Assembly (NCBI GenBank): GCA_029204225.1
Contig: CM055094.1
Coordinates: forward strand, 67,790,536-67,854,535
Length of the DNA: 64,000 nucleotides
Source of the DNA: Diphasiastrum complanatum
Taxonomy: Eukaryota > Streptophyta > Lycopodiopsida > Lycopodiales > Lycopodiaceae
Direction of reading: 5' to 3'
The translations under genes were made by a program, and so were the position numbers. Positions 22,083 to 34,159 of this stretch are shown one piece after another (the stretch's first letter is position 1; every line of letters begins with the position of its first letter). The notes below the pieces were generated by a model. The model saw only the letters and a list, made by a program, of their open reading frames with translations, did not search any database and was not told where the DNA came from.

Positions 22083-23259
22083 ATTACTAGCTCTGATACC
22101 ACATCTATTGAGTGAATGTCTATAAATGAAAGACAACAATAATGATAATGAAAGAATAGTAATAACTGTGTTTAATAGAATCGTGAATTACTTAGAGAAT
22201 GGAGATTATGAGCTGTTCTTTTGTGTTGAATAAGATTATCAGTGCAGGAGTCTTAGATTGCCATGAAAGAGAGATTGCAGAAACGATTAGGTGTATGAGA
22301 TAGCCATGCAATTCTCTAATACTGATAATCTGATAGGAAGAGAATGTAGAAATAATTTAGGCATCAGAGATAGCCATACATTTCTCTTTATGTTGATGTT
22401 TCCATAAGAGGAGTGAGATTTAATTTCATTCAACAAGAATGCAAAAGGATGTAGAACAGTAGCGAATCTATATAATAAAGTCGTAGTAACAACAATCAGA
22501 CCACAATACAATTGCATTGATAAGCATGTGATCCTACTCACAGATTCAAAGCAATTGCTAAAGTTCTGAATATATATATCCTCTCTAATCACTATCTCTA
22601 AGGAGTCAGCTACTGAAAGACCCATTTTGGTCGTTTAATCTCTGTCAGATCATCCTTTGATATATGATGACTTATGATGACTTATAATATCAATCGCTCA
22701 TTTACATTTATAGCAAGCGAAAATTTTTGCATTATTCAGCTTTGCATTTACAAGATTGCTTAGCAGTTGATTAATTGACTAATTAGAATAGTTGCTACTG
22801 GACCATGAAGACATAGACAGCCTGTGAATAGTTGCTACATGTAAAAATGCAATGTCGCTTTTGCCATAATTGTCGCCTGTCAAAAACTGCGTGTAAAAAT
22901 ACAGTGTCATTTTTTGCCCTAATTGTCGCTTGTCAGAAACTGCATGTAAAAACGTAGTGTTGCATTTTTTGCATTTTTGCAAAAAGTGTCAGGAGGTGCC
23001 TAAATGGCCCAAAAACAACTTTAATAAGTGTTGCTAAACACTTAGTTGTTCAGGAAGATAAAATTTGGCGACAATGTCAGGTGTCGGATTTTTTGCCTGT
23101 TGAAAAACCTGAGTAAATATGTAGACTGTAGCGACTATAGTTCAAATATGCAGATTGTTGAAAAACAGTTCATTTTCTGTAGGTTTCATTTGAGAGAGTA
23201 AAATTGAGAGAAGGAAGAAGGGCCGTTGGGATGAGTAGGTGTTAGATTAAATTCCAACA
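22083..23259 (-). repeat. LTR-like unit U1, right piece
   Basis: Continues the unit begun at 15901 and ends AAATTCCAACA, so the intact unit was bounded by TGTTGG...CCAACA. It is collinear with U2 (58686-59992). Near its left side the complement reads TGGTATCAGAGC, a Met-type primer site, so the unit is probably an LTR plus adjoining sequence on the minus strand. It contains about three imperfect ~57-bp repeats around 22837-22980 (six or so in U2). The right end interrupts a copy of the RF gene. Confidence 0.7.
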
Positions 23260-23832
23260 AACTCATGGACCTTATTATATATAAGTACGTTGTGGCTAAG
23301 GAGGACTGAAGAGAGCCAACAACGGACTGTTGTTTGGTGTTACCCTTAATGGCCCTCTTGAGCTCCCCAAAGACCGTTTTGTACCAATAATAAGGTTTCA
23401 AGGCTCTCTTATCTAACTTTTAGTTAGATTCAACCAAGCGATGGAAGATCTGGGACAAGATCCTTGCCTTCTTGAGGTTGCCAACCATCAGCAGGAACTT
23501 ATTCAGTAACTGGGCGGTGGCCTAGAGTGCTGGATCTCTAATGGCCTCTACCAAGTAACCATAATTGGTATGATAAAGTTTGATGATGGTGTCAATAAAT
23601 GGCTTGATAACTGAATTGGCATGCTTATGATTTGGGTTAACTTGTGTCCCAGAAAAAATTTCTTTGGCAGCAAGGGAGAAATCAGTACTCGCACCTTGTG
23701 GGTAGCTCCTTCAAAAGTGATCTAAAAGTTGGACTTGGCCTCATCCCAAGTACTAAAAGCCATGGTGATGAAGTCCATATTGATTTCACTAGCTCGTGGA
23801 TCCCCATTGTTGTGAGAAAAGGCTCAGCAAGG
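23260..23832 (-). pseudogene. RF family gene, copy 1, middle part
   Basis: Minus-strand coding remnant matching the better preserved copy at 55758-56531. It holds degraded versions of the blocks for ATMGIH, TFEGATHKV, ILHRLVESN, KPYYWYKTVFGELKRAIKGNTKQQ and SLQSSLA. It is cut at 23259 by LTR-like unit U1 and at 23833 by copia G; the gene's N-terminus is found beyond G at 28578-28681. Frames are broken. Function unknown; see 55318-56523 for the family description. Confidence 0.8.
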
Positions 23833-24900
23833 TGTTGGATTATTCTCCTTCTTACTAATCGACTATTCGGTTTTAATCTCCATCCATTATTTATCCGGTT
23901 CTGCGGATTTTTTCGTGTCTTTTCACAGTCTGCAGTTTTATAAGTGTTTTTACACAGTCTGCAGAATTACACGGACTGTTATCACAGTGTCACATTTTTC
24001 GTCTGTTAGGAATCTCGTGGAAAAATGTAGTGTCGCCTTTTTCGCCTGTCAAAATTCGCGAGCAAATATGCAGTTGCATTTTTCACTTTTTCAAAAGTGC
24101 CTTAAATATTAAGGAAATTACTCTGACAATGTGTGGGGCAACTCTAAATGCGTTTTTAAGACATTGTAGTGTTTTTTGCAAAAAGCCGACACTGTCGCAT
24201 TTTTGTGACAATGTCGCATGTGGCTGTTTTGGTTTATTTCTGCAGAGGCATAGTTCTAGTTCATTCATGTAGACGGACTGTTTACGGCCAATCTCCACCG
24301 CTTATCAACAATCAATGACAAGGAACTGGATGAATGCCGACAGGACACCAGCCAACTGACAATTGCAATTGTCGACCTAATTGCTTAGTATATATAGCTT
24401 TTCATATTCATACATTTTAATCATCAAATGATCGAAGAGATCAAGCTCATCTAGTATTGTAGTTAGCTCTCTATCAAGCTTTCAAGCTTGAACTCTCTTG
24501 AGCATTCTAGTTCAGTTTTTTAGAGATTTATTTTAGAGTTGCTATTGCGCTACTGCTTATCAACAGAGTTGCTTATTATCAGACTTATTATCAGTTACTC
24601 AGAGGTAGCTTAGAGTGCGCGATTTCTATCCGCTATTGTTTTGTGCTCATTAGCATCTGATTTTGTTTTTCCCAAATCATTACTATCTTCTTATTGCATT
24701 CAGTATATGTCAGAATGCATGCATCTCTGTATTGCTTTTGTAACCGATAAAAATTGTCTGAGAATTCAATACTTGATGTTTGGCTACATAATCATTTAGT
24801 ATCTAGCGATTTTCAAAGTTAGTTGCTAAAGATTGAACGTGATTTCCATCAATACGTCTTTGTTCAATTTTTGATAGGCATAGTTATGCACTTGAAATAG
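23833..24900 (+). repeat. 5' LTR of copia G, 3' end deleted
   Basis: TGTTGGATTATTCTCC to CTTGAAATAG; about 36 bp of the LTR end seen in the 3' copy are missing. A TATA box TATATATAG lies at 24389-24397. U3 holds repeats of a GTCGCCTTTTTCGCCTGTCA type motif. Confidence 0.88.
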
Positions 24901-27545
24901 AAAGTTGGTAAGGTCAATCTCCCTGTCTGTCATAGCTGCATCTTTGGAAAGCAGACTAGGATTCCTTTTAGATCAAACCATAGTCATACGGATATATGTG
25001 GACCTATGCAAACTCCTTCATTGCTAGATGCAAAATATTTCATTACCTTTATTGACGAATTCTCTAGAAGAACAGTTGTTTATTTCATTAAACAGAAATC
25101 AGAGGCTTTCATCAAATTCAAATAATTCAAAGAGCGTGCTGAGAATCAAACTGACAAAGGAATCAAAGCATTGAGGTTAGATAACGAGGGAGAATACATC
25201 TCCACTGAATTCAAGGAGTATTGTCTTAACAACGACATTGAGCAACAATACATCACCTCCTATTTGCCTCAGTCAAATGGTCTTGCTGAGGGAAAAAACA
25301 GAATCTTAGTTGAATCGGCAAAGTGCATGTTATCACATGCAACACTTCCGAAGTGCTTCTGGGCTGAAGCTGTTTCAACAACAACCTATATTCAGAACAT
25401 ATGTCCTACTAAAGGTCTCTCAGACAAAATACCATTCGAAGTTTGGACAAGTACCAAACCTTCTTTATCAAACTTACGAATTTTTGGATGTACTGCTTTT
25501 GCCTAGATACCTCGTGATCTCAGGAAGAAGCTCGACTTTTAGAGACAAATGTGTTTTCATCAGCTACACTATTTCAGATCAAGCCTACAAGTTGTTATCC
25601 CATCGAGTCGAAGATATTCACTAGTCGGGATGTCATCTTCATTGAAGATCAATTTCAAGACCTCAAAGAAAAAGGCAGTCCCCATGTAGCCGACCTTCAG
25701 ATTCTCCTAACACTTTGAACTTTCCAGTTTCTCAGTCGACTATTCCGATTGAAGGTCCAAGCTCTTCTACTTTTGACGAACAACAAATTAACGGTGAATC
25801 AGAAGATGAGGATGTTGCAGTTCAGCAACTACAATATGATGGAAATGATCAACTTCTCTATTACCCAGAAGATCTTCAAGAGCAAGCAGACCACCTGTGA
25901 GGTATATCGACGAGTTTGCAGCCTACCTTGTTTAGGAACAGATGTCTGTCCAAGAGGCACTCATTCAGCCTGATTTTGAACTCTGAAAAGAAGCTATGGA
26001 TAAGGAATATTCATCTCTTATCAAGAACCAGACATGGACAATTGTACGTAGTTGATTTTAAATGGATTTTCAAAGTCAAGTACAATGTAGATGGAGCATC
26101 AACAGGAGAAAGATGTGGCTTGTCACCAAAGGATTTTCTCAGGTATACAATGTCGATTACACTAAGACCTTCAATCTAGTAGTCAAGCATTCTTCTATTA
26201 GACTTTTGCTATCATTTGTTGTTGTAGCAGATTTGAAAATACATCAAATGGATGTACATATAGCATATCTCAATGGAGCTATCGAAGAAGACATTTGCAT
26301 GGTGCAACCCAAAGGTTATATTATCGAGGATAAGCACAATCATGTGTGTAAACTCCATAAGGCACTTTATGGCTTAAAGCAATCTGCTTGAGCATGGTTT
26401 CAAAGGATCAATACTTTTCTTATTGATCACGGCTACACACCTAGCTCTTCATATTCAAATGTTTATTTCAAAGCAGTGCAGCAGTCTTTTATCATTATCA
26501 CTTTAAACATGGATGATACATTGCTTTTTAGCAACAGTACCGATCTGATAAAAGAAGCCAAGACAATGCTATCTTTCGAATTCGACATGACCGATCTGGG
26601 AAAAGCTCACTTCTGCCTTGATACACAAATCCACAGAGACAGAAAACAGAAGTTGGTCTACATTACACAACAGAGGTACACCTACAACATGTTAGTCAGA
26701 TATAATCTGATTAATTGCAAGTTAGCTCTCTCACCAATGGAACCAGGTCTCAAATTGTCAAAGGACCAGTGTCCCCAAATAATTCATGAGAAGCAGCAGA
26801 TGCGTGAGCATCCTTACCATTCTATTATAGGATCTCTTATGTACGCCATGATCTGTACTAGGCCAGACATAGCTTTTGCAGTCAGCTCTCTCAGTCAGTT
26901 TATGACCAATCTTGGTATAACACATTGGAAGACTCTTATCAAAGTCATGAGATATCTTTGAGCTACTATGGATTTTTGCATTTGTTATGGAACAATCGGC
27001 AATGAAAAACTCAATTTACTCAATAATTATACAGATGCAAGTTGGGCAGGAGATGTAGAATCCACTTTCGGATTTATATTCTTCCTCAACAATGGTCCAA
27101 TTTCTTGGAACAATTGCAAATAATCTTCAATAGCTCTATCTTTCACTGAATCGGAGTATATCGCAGCCTCTCAAGCTACAAAGGAAGCAATTTGGTTGAG
27201 GAACTTACTCTCGGATATCGGTCTGAATCAATATGCTCCGGTGACATTATTTTGTGATAATCAAAGTGCCATTGCTTTATCAGCCAACTCGAGATTTCAT
27301 TCTAGGAGCAAGCACATTGAACTGAAGTATCATTTCATCAGAAGCAAAGTTCTCAACGAAGAGGTCAAATTGCAGGTATCATTTCGTCAGAAGCAAAGTT
27401 CTCAACGAAGAGTTCAATTTGCAGTACTGTAGAACGCAAGATATGACGGCAGATATTTTTACCAAAGCATTAAGTTTGGATACACACAGAAGATTTTGTG
27501 TAGAACTAAGTTTGAAGGTCAAGGCATTCAAAGATTCAGATTAAG
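24901..27545 (+). pseudogene. copia G integrase-RT-RNase H, broken
   Basis: Begins in integrase (KVNLPVCHSCIFGKQTR, then DICGPMQTPSLL and FIDEFSRRTVV). The next blocks are LRLDNEGEYISTEF (Asn-Gly changed to Asn-Glu), NGLAEGKNR with the catalytic Glu, and FGCTAFA. RT has VTKGFSQVYNVDYTKTF, MDVHIAYLNGAIEEDI and LHKALYGLKQSA. The active site is NMDD (26506-26517) instead of YVDD. RNase H has NNYTDASWAGDV, FTESEYIAASQATKEAIW and CDNQSAIALSAN. Several stops occur, and a 49-bp tandem duplication at 27327-27424 shifts the frame of the last part. Confidence 0.88.
27327..27424 (+). repeat. 49-bp tandem duplication in copia G RNase H
   Basis: GTATCATTTC...CAACGAAGAG is present twice with a period of 49 bp (units starting at 27327 and 27376). 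Copia F has only one unit at the corresponding place (about 51438). Since 49 is not a multiple of three it breaks the frame. Confidence 0.85.
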
Positions 27546-27551
27546 GGGGAG
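27539..27551 (+). other. Polypurine tract of copia G
   Basis: GATTAAGGGGGAG just before the 3' LTR; copia F has a weaker ATTAAGAAAAAG at the same place. Confidence 0.8.
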
Positions 27552-28572
27552 TGTTGGATTATTCTCCTTCTTACTAATCGACTAATCGGTTTTAATCTTT
27601 ATCTATTATTTATCCAGTTCTGCAGATTTTCCCGTGTCTTTTCACAGTCTGCAGTTTTATAAGTGTTTTTACACAGTTTGCAGAATTACACGGAGTGTTA
27701 CCACAATGTTGCATTTTTCGTCTGTCAGGAATCTTGTGGAAAAATGCAGTGTCGCCTTTTTTGCATGTCAGGATTCGCGAGCAAATATGCAGGGATGCAT
27801 TTTTCACTTTTTCAGAAGTGCCTTACATGTTAAGGAAATGATTCTAGGGATGTGTGAGGCAACCCTAAATGCGTTTTTAGGGCATTGTTGGGTTTTTCAC
27901 AAAAAGCCGACATTGTCTCATTTTTGCGACAATGTTGCCTGTGGCTGTTTTGGTTCATTTATGCAGAGTGATAGTTCTAGTTCATTTATGCAGACAGACT
28001 GTTTACGGCCAATCTCCACCGCTTATCAACAATCAATGACAAGGAACAGGATGAATATTAGTAGGATACCAGCCAACTAGCAATCGCAATTGACGACCTA
28101 ATTGCTCTCTATCAAGCTTTCAAGCTTGAACTCTCTTGAGAATTATAGCTCAGTCTTTTACAGATTTATTTTAGAGTTGCTATTGCGCTACTGCTTATCA
28201 GTAGAGCTACTTATTATCAGACTTATTCTTAGTTACTCAGAGATAGCTTAGAGTGCGCGGTTTCTATCCGCTATTGTTTTGTGCTCATTAGCATCTGATT
28301 TTGTTTTTCTGAATCAATACTATCTTCTTATTGCATTCAGTATATGTCAGAATGCATGCATCTCTGTATTGCTTTTGTAATTGATAAAAGTTGTCTGAGA
28401 ATTCAATACTTGATGTTTGGCTATGTAATCACTTAGTATCTAGCGATTTCAAAGTTAGTTGCTAAAGATTGAACATGATTTCCAACACTATTGCTTTGTT
28501 CAATTTTTGATAGACGTAGTCATGCACTTGAAATAGGCAATTTTCGCCAATTTATCCATTCTATTTCTGGCA
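27552..28572 (+). repeat. 3' LTR of copia G
   Basis: 1021 bp, TGTTGGATTATTCTCC to TTTCTGGCA. It lacks about 84 bp present in the 5' LTR, including the TATA box region at 24385-24470. Confidence 0.88.
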
Positions 28573-28681
28573 CAAGGTTCATCCATTCAGTGACCTTGCT
28601 TGTGCTAGGAAGCGACATGATGTCTGTTGCAAATGGAACATCACGTTTAAGAACAAAGCTACGGGAATCGCTAGAAGACAT
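28573..28681 (-). pseudogene. RF family gene, copy 1, N-terminus
   Basis: Minus strand; start ATG 28681. The conserved beginning MSSSDSRSFVL...FATDIMSLPSTSKVTEWMNL is in frame. It runs into the CAAGG duplication of copia G and continues on the far side at 23832. The start is supported by copy 4 (62197), which has MSSNDTSVSP in frame with MSLPSTSK, and by conserved TATA and upstream motifs. Confidence 0.8.
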
Positions 28682-29345
28682 GATGGCAAAGGTAGAAACT
28701 TAAAGTAAAGAGCTTGAAAGTGTATCAAAAGGCTGTGTGAAAGTTCCTAAAAAAGTTCGGCCACGAAAAAAATTCACAAGAGCTTCGCTAGCACAAGTGA
28801 AAAATGAAATCGAATTCAGCCCTCTTATAGGCTAATTTTGAGGGTCCTAGACAAAGTACTAGTTTGGCACATCAGTTCTAGACAGAAATTTGCAGGCATG
28901 TTTAGTATTGTAGAAATAGCTTTCAAAAAACTCGACGAAGGTTTCTGACCAATGGTGTAGCTCGGCGAAGGTTCTAAATGTCTGACGAGGGTTTCAACTC
29001 TCACCTAAGTGCATCCTTTGCCTAGGTACTACAATTAACGAAGATTTTCAGGATCTAGACCTATGTCCAGCCTAATTTTGGCATGTTGAATCCATCTCTC
29101 ACGTCGACGAAGGTTCATAATGATGATAGCATGCTCGGCGAAGGTTCCCAAAGTGGTAAGCTTCTGAACTCTTCTCTGACTTCAAAACAAGTACTTATTC
29201 TACAAAATAACCTTTGCACAGCTCAATATAGGTAAATCTGAACTAGATGTATGATCTGACAACTCGGCGAAGGTTCCTCTCACTTTTTGTTCAAAATATA
29301 ACTAAGAAAATGTTTTTTTAACTCATTTCTCATCAAAATTTGATT
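28682..29345 (-). promoter_or_regulatory. Promoter region of RF copy 1
   Basis: Upstream of the RF start on the minus strand. A TATA box (CTATAAGAGGG, near 28821-28831) lies about 145 bp before the ATG. Further up are repeats of GAACCTTCGCCGAG or close variants (plus strand GAAGGTTC near 28967, 29109, 29145 and 29270). The same arrangement is seen in the copies at 56523 and 62197. GAACCTTC fits GAAnnTTC, the core of a heat-shock element, but no regulator is known here. Similarity to copy 4 ends near 29345. Confidence 0.6.
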
Positions 29346-29498
29346 CTTGAAAATAATTTTCTTTTTCTTTTTCCTATCTGATGACTTTTTTGACTTTTGC
29401 TCATCATTTTTTTTTGTCTTTTCCAAAAAAAGAATCAACAAGTAGTGCAAAACAACAAAATTTGTAAAACAACAAAAGTAAATTTTGAAAAACTTCAA
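29346..29498. other. T-rich spacer
   Basis: Short AT-rich stretch between the RF upstream region and copia H; no gene. Confidence 0.4.
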
Positions 29499-30331
29499 TC
29501 AGGGTGGTAGGTTTAGCTGCCAATCAAAGGGATTAATCTTTGGTTTGCGTTTATTAGCTCTCTTGCGAGAAGACGAAGACTTCTCGGAATTCTGACTTGA
29601 AGAGTCGTCCTTGATCTTCCCTTTACCTTTATCAAATAAATGTGGTACATTTGAGTTGACTGCTTTAGTGTTTGAATAATTTTGGAGATAGGAAGTTGTT
29701 GAAATTGCTTCAGCCCAAAAAAATCTTGAAGTGTTGAGCATTTGACATCATTGATCGTGTTGCATTCAGTGAAATTCTGTTCTTCCTCTCGGCTACTCCA
29801 TTCTGTTGTGGTGTATAGTTGGTGGTGAACTAATGATGAATGTCGCATGATGATAGGTAATCGGACATTTCGTCTGACAAGAACTCCCCCACTGTTTGTA
29901 TGCAGGGTCTTGAGTCTTTGACCAGTTTGTGTCTCAACAAACTGTTTGAATTCCTTGAAACAGTTGAAAGCCTCAGACTTGTTCTTAAACATGATACTGA
30001 TAAATCTTGAATAGTCATCGATAAAAGTGATAAAATATAGTGCTGAACCCAGAGAGGAAACACTCATAGGGCCGCACAGATCACTATGTATCAATTCTAA
30101 AATGGACTTAGCTCTAATGGCTTGTCCCTTTGGGAATCTTGATCTAGGTTGTTTGTCTAGTAAGCACATCTCATAGACATGTCGAATGTCAGTGGAGGTA
30201 GCATTAATATTTAGATACTTGACCATACTATTATGATGCATGTACAAGATAGATCTCAGGTTTAAGTGTCCTAATCTTTGATGCCATAACTGGGCATTTG
30301 AAATACTTATCGGTAGTAAGTGCATATTCAT
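29499..30331 (-). pseudogene. copia H integrase remnant
   Basis: Integrase finger LWHQRLGHLNLRSI with EMCLLDKQPRSRF (first Cys of the Cys pair region altered), core LIHSDLCGPMSV and FIDDYSRF, then LKTLHTNSGG, where the second catalytic Asp is changed (SDNGGE in copia C). A frameshift follows; the FFWAEAISTTSYLQN segment is in another frame at 29499-29741, followed by a Lys/Ser-rich tail. Confidence 0.82.
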
Positions 30332-31341
30332 GACTCAAAATGTACAAATTACTTTCTCTGCTTGCAAAGATGGCTTCTTTAAAATTCTTATCCAAAATAG
30401 TATATTGTTTTGAATTGAACAAGGCTTTGTAGTCCTGATGAGTGAGCTTACTAAGTGACATTGAATTCTTTGTCAGTTTGGGTACATACAGTACATCTTT
30501 GAGCAAGGGCAATTCACCATTTGGAAGATGAAGACGTATAAATCTTTGGCCTCCAATTTGTAGTGTATTTGAGTCGTCGAAGTAAACATACTTCGAATTT
30601 GCTAGAGTGAGATCTTCGAATAGGAACTTGCATGGAGTCATGTCTTGAGAAGCACCTCGAGATACATAGAAGGCATCTCTACTGTCTTGATCTTGTATCA
30701 TTAGCAGTGTTGGGTCTTCATGAGAGGTTCTGGCAGAATTAGATCTTCGATCCTGCTGCATCTTCTTCTTTGCTTCACTATGCTTGAGAACTCGATAGTC
30801 CTCATCTTCTTCTTCTCTTGCAATATTTGTAGAAAACTTTGGTCTTTGGTCTTTGATGTTGTCGATTGTGCTGTTGTGATTGCTAGTCTAAATCAATTTG
30901 CTCAGTTTTTGTCTTATCGTCCTTCGAAGATTTCTTCTTCTGGAACTGTTGCTTATTCGAATAGAGGGCAACTGTCTTTGTATTCGTAGATAAGCTTTTC
31001 TTTCTTACTTCTTCCTACAATAAGCCTGTTGTCAATTTTTGTAGAGACAGGTCAGCAGGAGCATTGCTCAAGAGCAATACTAAGTTGTCGTAAGAGAGAG
31101 GGAGACTGGACAAAAGAGACATATTAGCATCTTTGTCCAATATTGGCGAACCTATTGCAACTAACTGATTTAGTAGCTGTTTGAATTCATTCAGATGATC
31201 AGTGACTAAAGTTCCTTCACTCATCTTGAGCGACAAGAACTTCTTTCTCATGAGTTTACAAATATAACTTATATAAAAAATTGCGCAAAAGGTCGAGCAC
31301 CTGCAAGGAAGAACTTCCCAACAATTCTTGAAGACATGCAT
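30231..31341 (-). pseudogene. copia H gag-protease remnant
   Basis: Gag block LMRKKFLSLKMSEGTLVTDH and LNEFKQLLNQLVAIGSPI at 31015-31341. A degraded middle (30762-31014) covers the knuckle region. Protease-like DAFYVSRGASQDMTPCK has Ser-Arg-Gly where copia protease has Asp-Ser-Gly, so the catalytic Asp is lost. LPLLKDVLYVPKLTKNSMSLSK is the conserved strand after the active site. Frames are interrupted. Confidence 0.8.
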
Positions 31342-32916
<1,575 letters not shown>

Positions 32917-33195
32917 CTCATTCGTGCTTATACATGAGTTCTCTTTTGGTTCATATATCCATTGGTGCGCTATAGTGTTGATCTTGCAATTTTGTGTGTA
33001 GAATGCATTTGTATTGGGATCCACATGTGTGAAATACAATACCTTAACCTATACTTGGTGGGCAAGTTCTACGTTTAATTCCTATCCTCCTTGTATTTTT
33101 AAAGATGTTCCACAGGATGGCTAAAATATTCCTTGGAATATCAGCCTACAAAACCGCTCAAGTCCTAGCGCCCTTTGAGGCGTCGGTGCAACATG

Positions 33196-33208
33196 TGGTA
33201 TCAGAGCC
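33196..33208 (+). other. Primer-binding site of gypsy K
   Basis: TGGTATCAGAGCC follows GCAACA and two spacer bases. Complementary to initiator tRNA-Met. Confidence 0.7.
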
Positions 33209-33749
33209 GACTAGCTGGTCAGCTATGCAAGTCTCACAGGGATGGCCACTTTTTAGGTTTTGTCAAGACAGCCATTGTGCAAGGTGCTGACCACAGTGTA
33301 AGCACGAGTGCATCCACGGTCGGGGTGGTCAGCAGAATGGGGGACTTGATGAGACAAGGTACTGCTCTTGAGGTGTAAGCACGGTCCAATTCCCGCGGTT
33401 CGGGCCTGGCACCGTCTGCAGGTAGGCCAAATGAGACAAGGTGCTGCCATTAGGTTGGTGAAAGCACAGTCTGTGCCTTGTGGGGTGTAGGGTGACATAT
33501 TCGAACTCTACGGGTTAACCATTGATACAGAGATGTTGCTCAAATTCGGGTGTAAAGCACGAGTGGTTAGTTGCCGGTGCAGGATAGCTGCTAATCATTA
33601 GCTATATAAGGGCTATCGACCAGAGTTGATAGGGCGTGACTGAGGCAATGTGCTGTTTAACGGTGAAACTAGATTCACAAAAGCCTCTAGCGAATGAAAA
33701 ATCTCATTGAAACAACAGAGTCCCACAAGACAACGCTGTAGTTGGCCGA
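33209..33749 (+). other. Leader of gypsy K
   Basis: Non-coding; holds two imperfect copies of a segment with GAGACAAGGTRCTGC and AAGCACRGTC (around 33350-33470), GC-richer than its surroundings. Confidence 0.5.
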
Positions 33750-34112
33750 ATGTATAAGGTAACCGACGGATCCACGACTAGTGTTCCTATAACCGTTAAC
33801 GATCTCTTGCGAGAATGCATAAATTGGGACCTAGCTGAGGATGAGGCTCTTTATAAGCTAGAAATCTCGTTATGGGACAATAGCATAAAGATCGTAAAAG
33901 ATCCGACTCCTGATCCACAATCAAAGTCACCAACAGATGCCAAGAGAAAAGAGTCAATTACTTCGGGTCCCCCGTTTGGAGGCTCTCCGAAGGAAAAAGC
34001 TTCCATCACCTTCGCTGATCTAGGTATGAAGCCATCCAAGAGCGTCAGAAAACTCGACCGAACTTTGAAAAGGATGAGAATTGACAATCAGCCAACCACT
34101 AAATCGCTCTGA
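33750..34112 (+). CDS. Hypothetical protein in gypsy K, probably gag-region
   Basis: Open frame of 120 codons between the leader and the RT of gypsy K. The sequence begins MYKVTDGSTTSVPITVNDLL, then has a charged, Pro/Ser/Lys-rich middle (DPTPDPQSKSPTDAKRKES) and a basic C-terminus with RKLDRTLKRMR. I do not recognise a domain. Its position and composition fit a C-terminal gag or protease-linker fragment of the element. It may be intact only by chance. Confidence 0.4.
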   Translation: MYKVTDGSTTSVPITVNDLLRECINWDLAEDEALYKLEISLWDNSIKIVKDPTPDPQSKSPTDAKRKESITSGPPFGGSPKEKASITFADLGMKPSKSVRKLDRTLKRMRIDNQPTTKSL

Positions 34113-34159
34113 GAATGCAAACCCCTATATAAGGCAAAAACCGTTGAGTGGAAAGCCAA

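Larger units (their letters stand above)
23833..28572 (+). mobile_element. Ty1/copia retrotransposon G, internally deleted
   Basis: 4740 bp with TG...CA LTRs and a perfect 5-bp target duplication CAAGG (23828-23832 and 28573-28577). The undisturbed target can be read in the RF copy at about 56411-56415. The end of the 5' LTR, primer site, gag and protease are deleted, so the 5' LTR joins directly to integrase at 24901. RT and RNase H are present but broken. Same LTR family as copia F. Confidence 0.93.
29499..31341 (-). mobile_element. Ty1/copia retrotransposon H fragment
   Basis: Minus-strand gag, protease and integrase of a separate copia family in correct order; RT, RNase H and both LTRs are missing. 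The sequence is more diverged from B and C than they are from each other. Confidence 0.85.
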
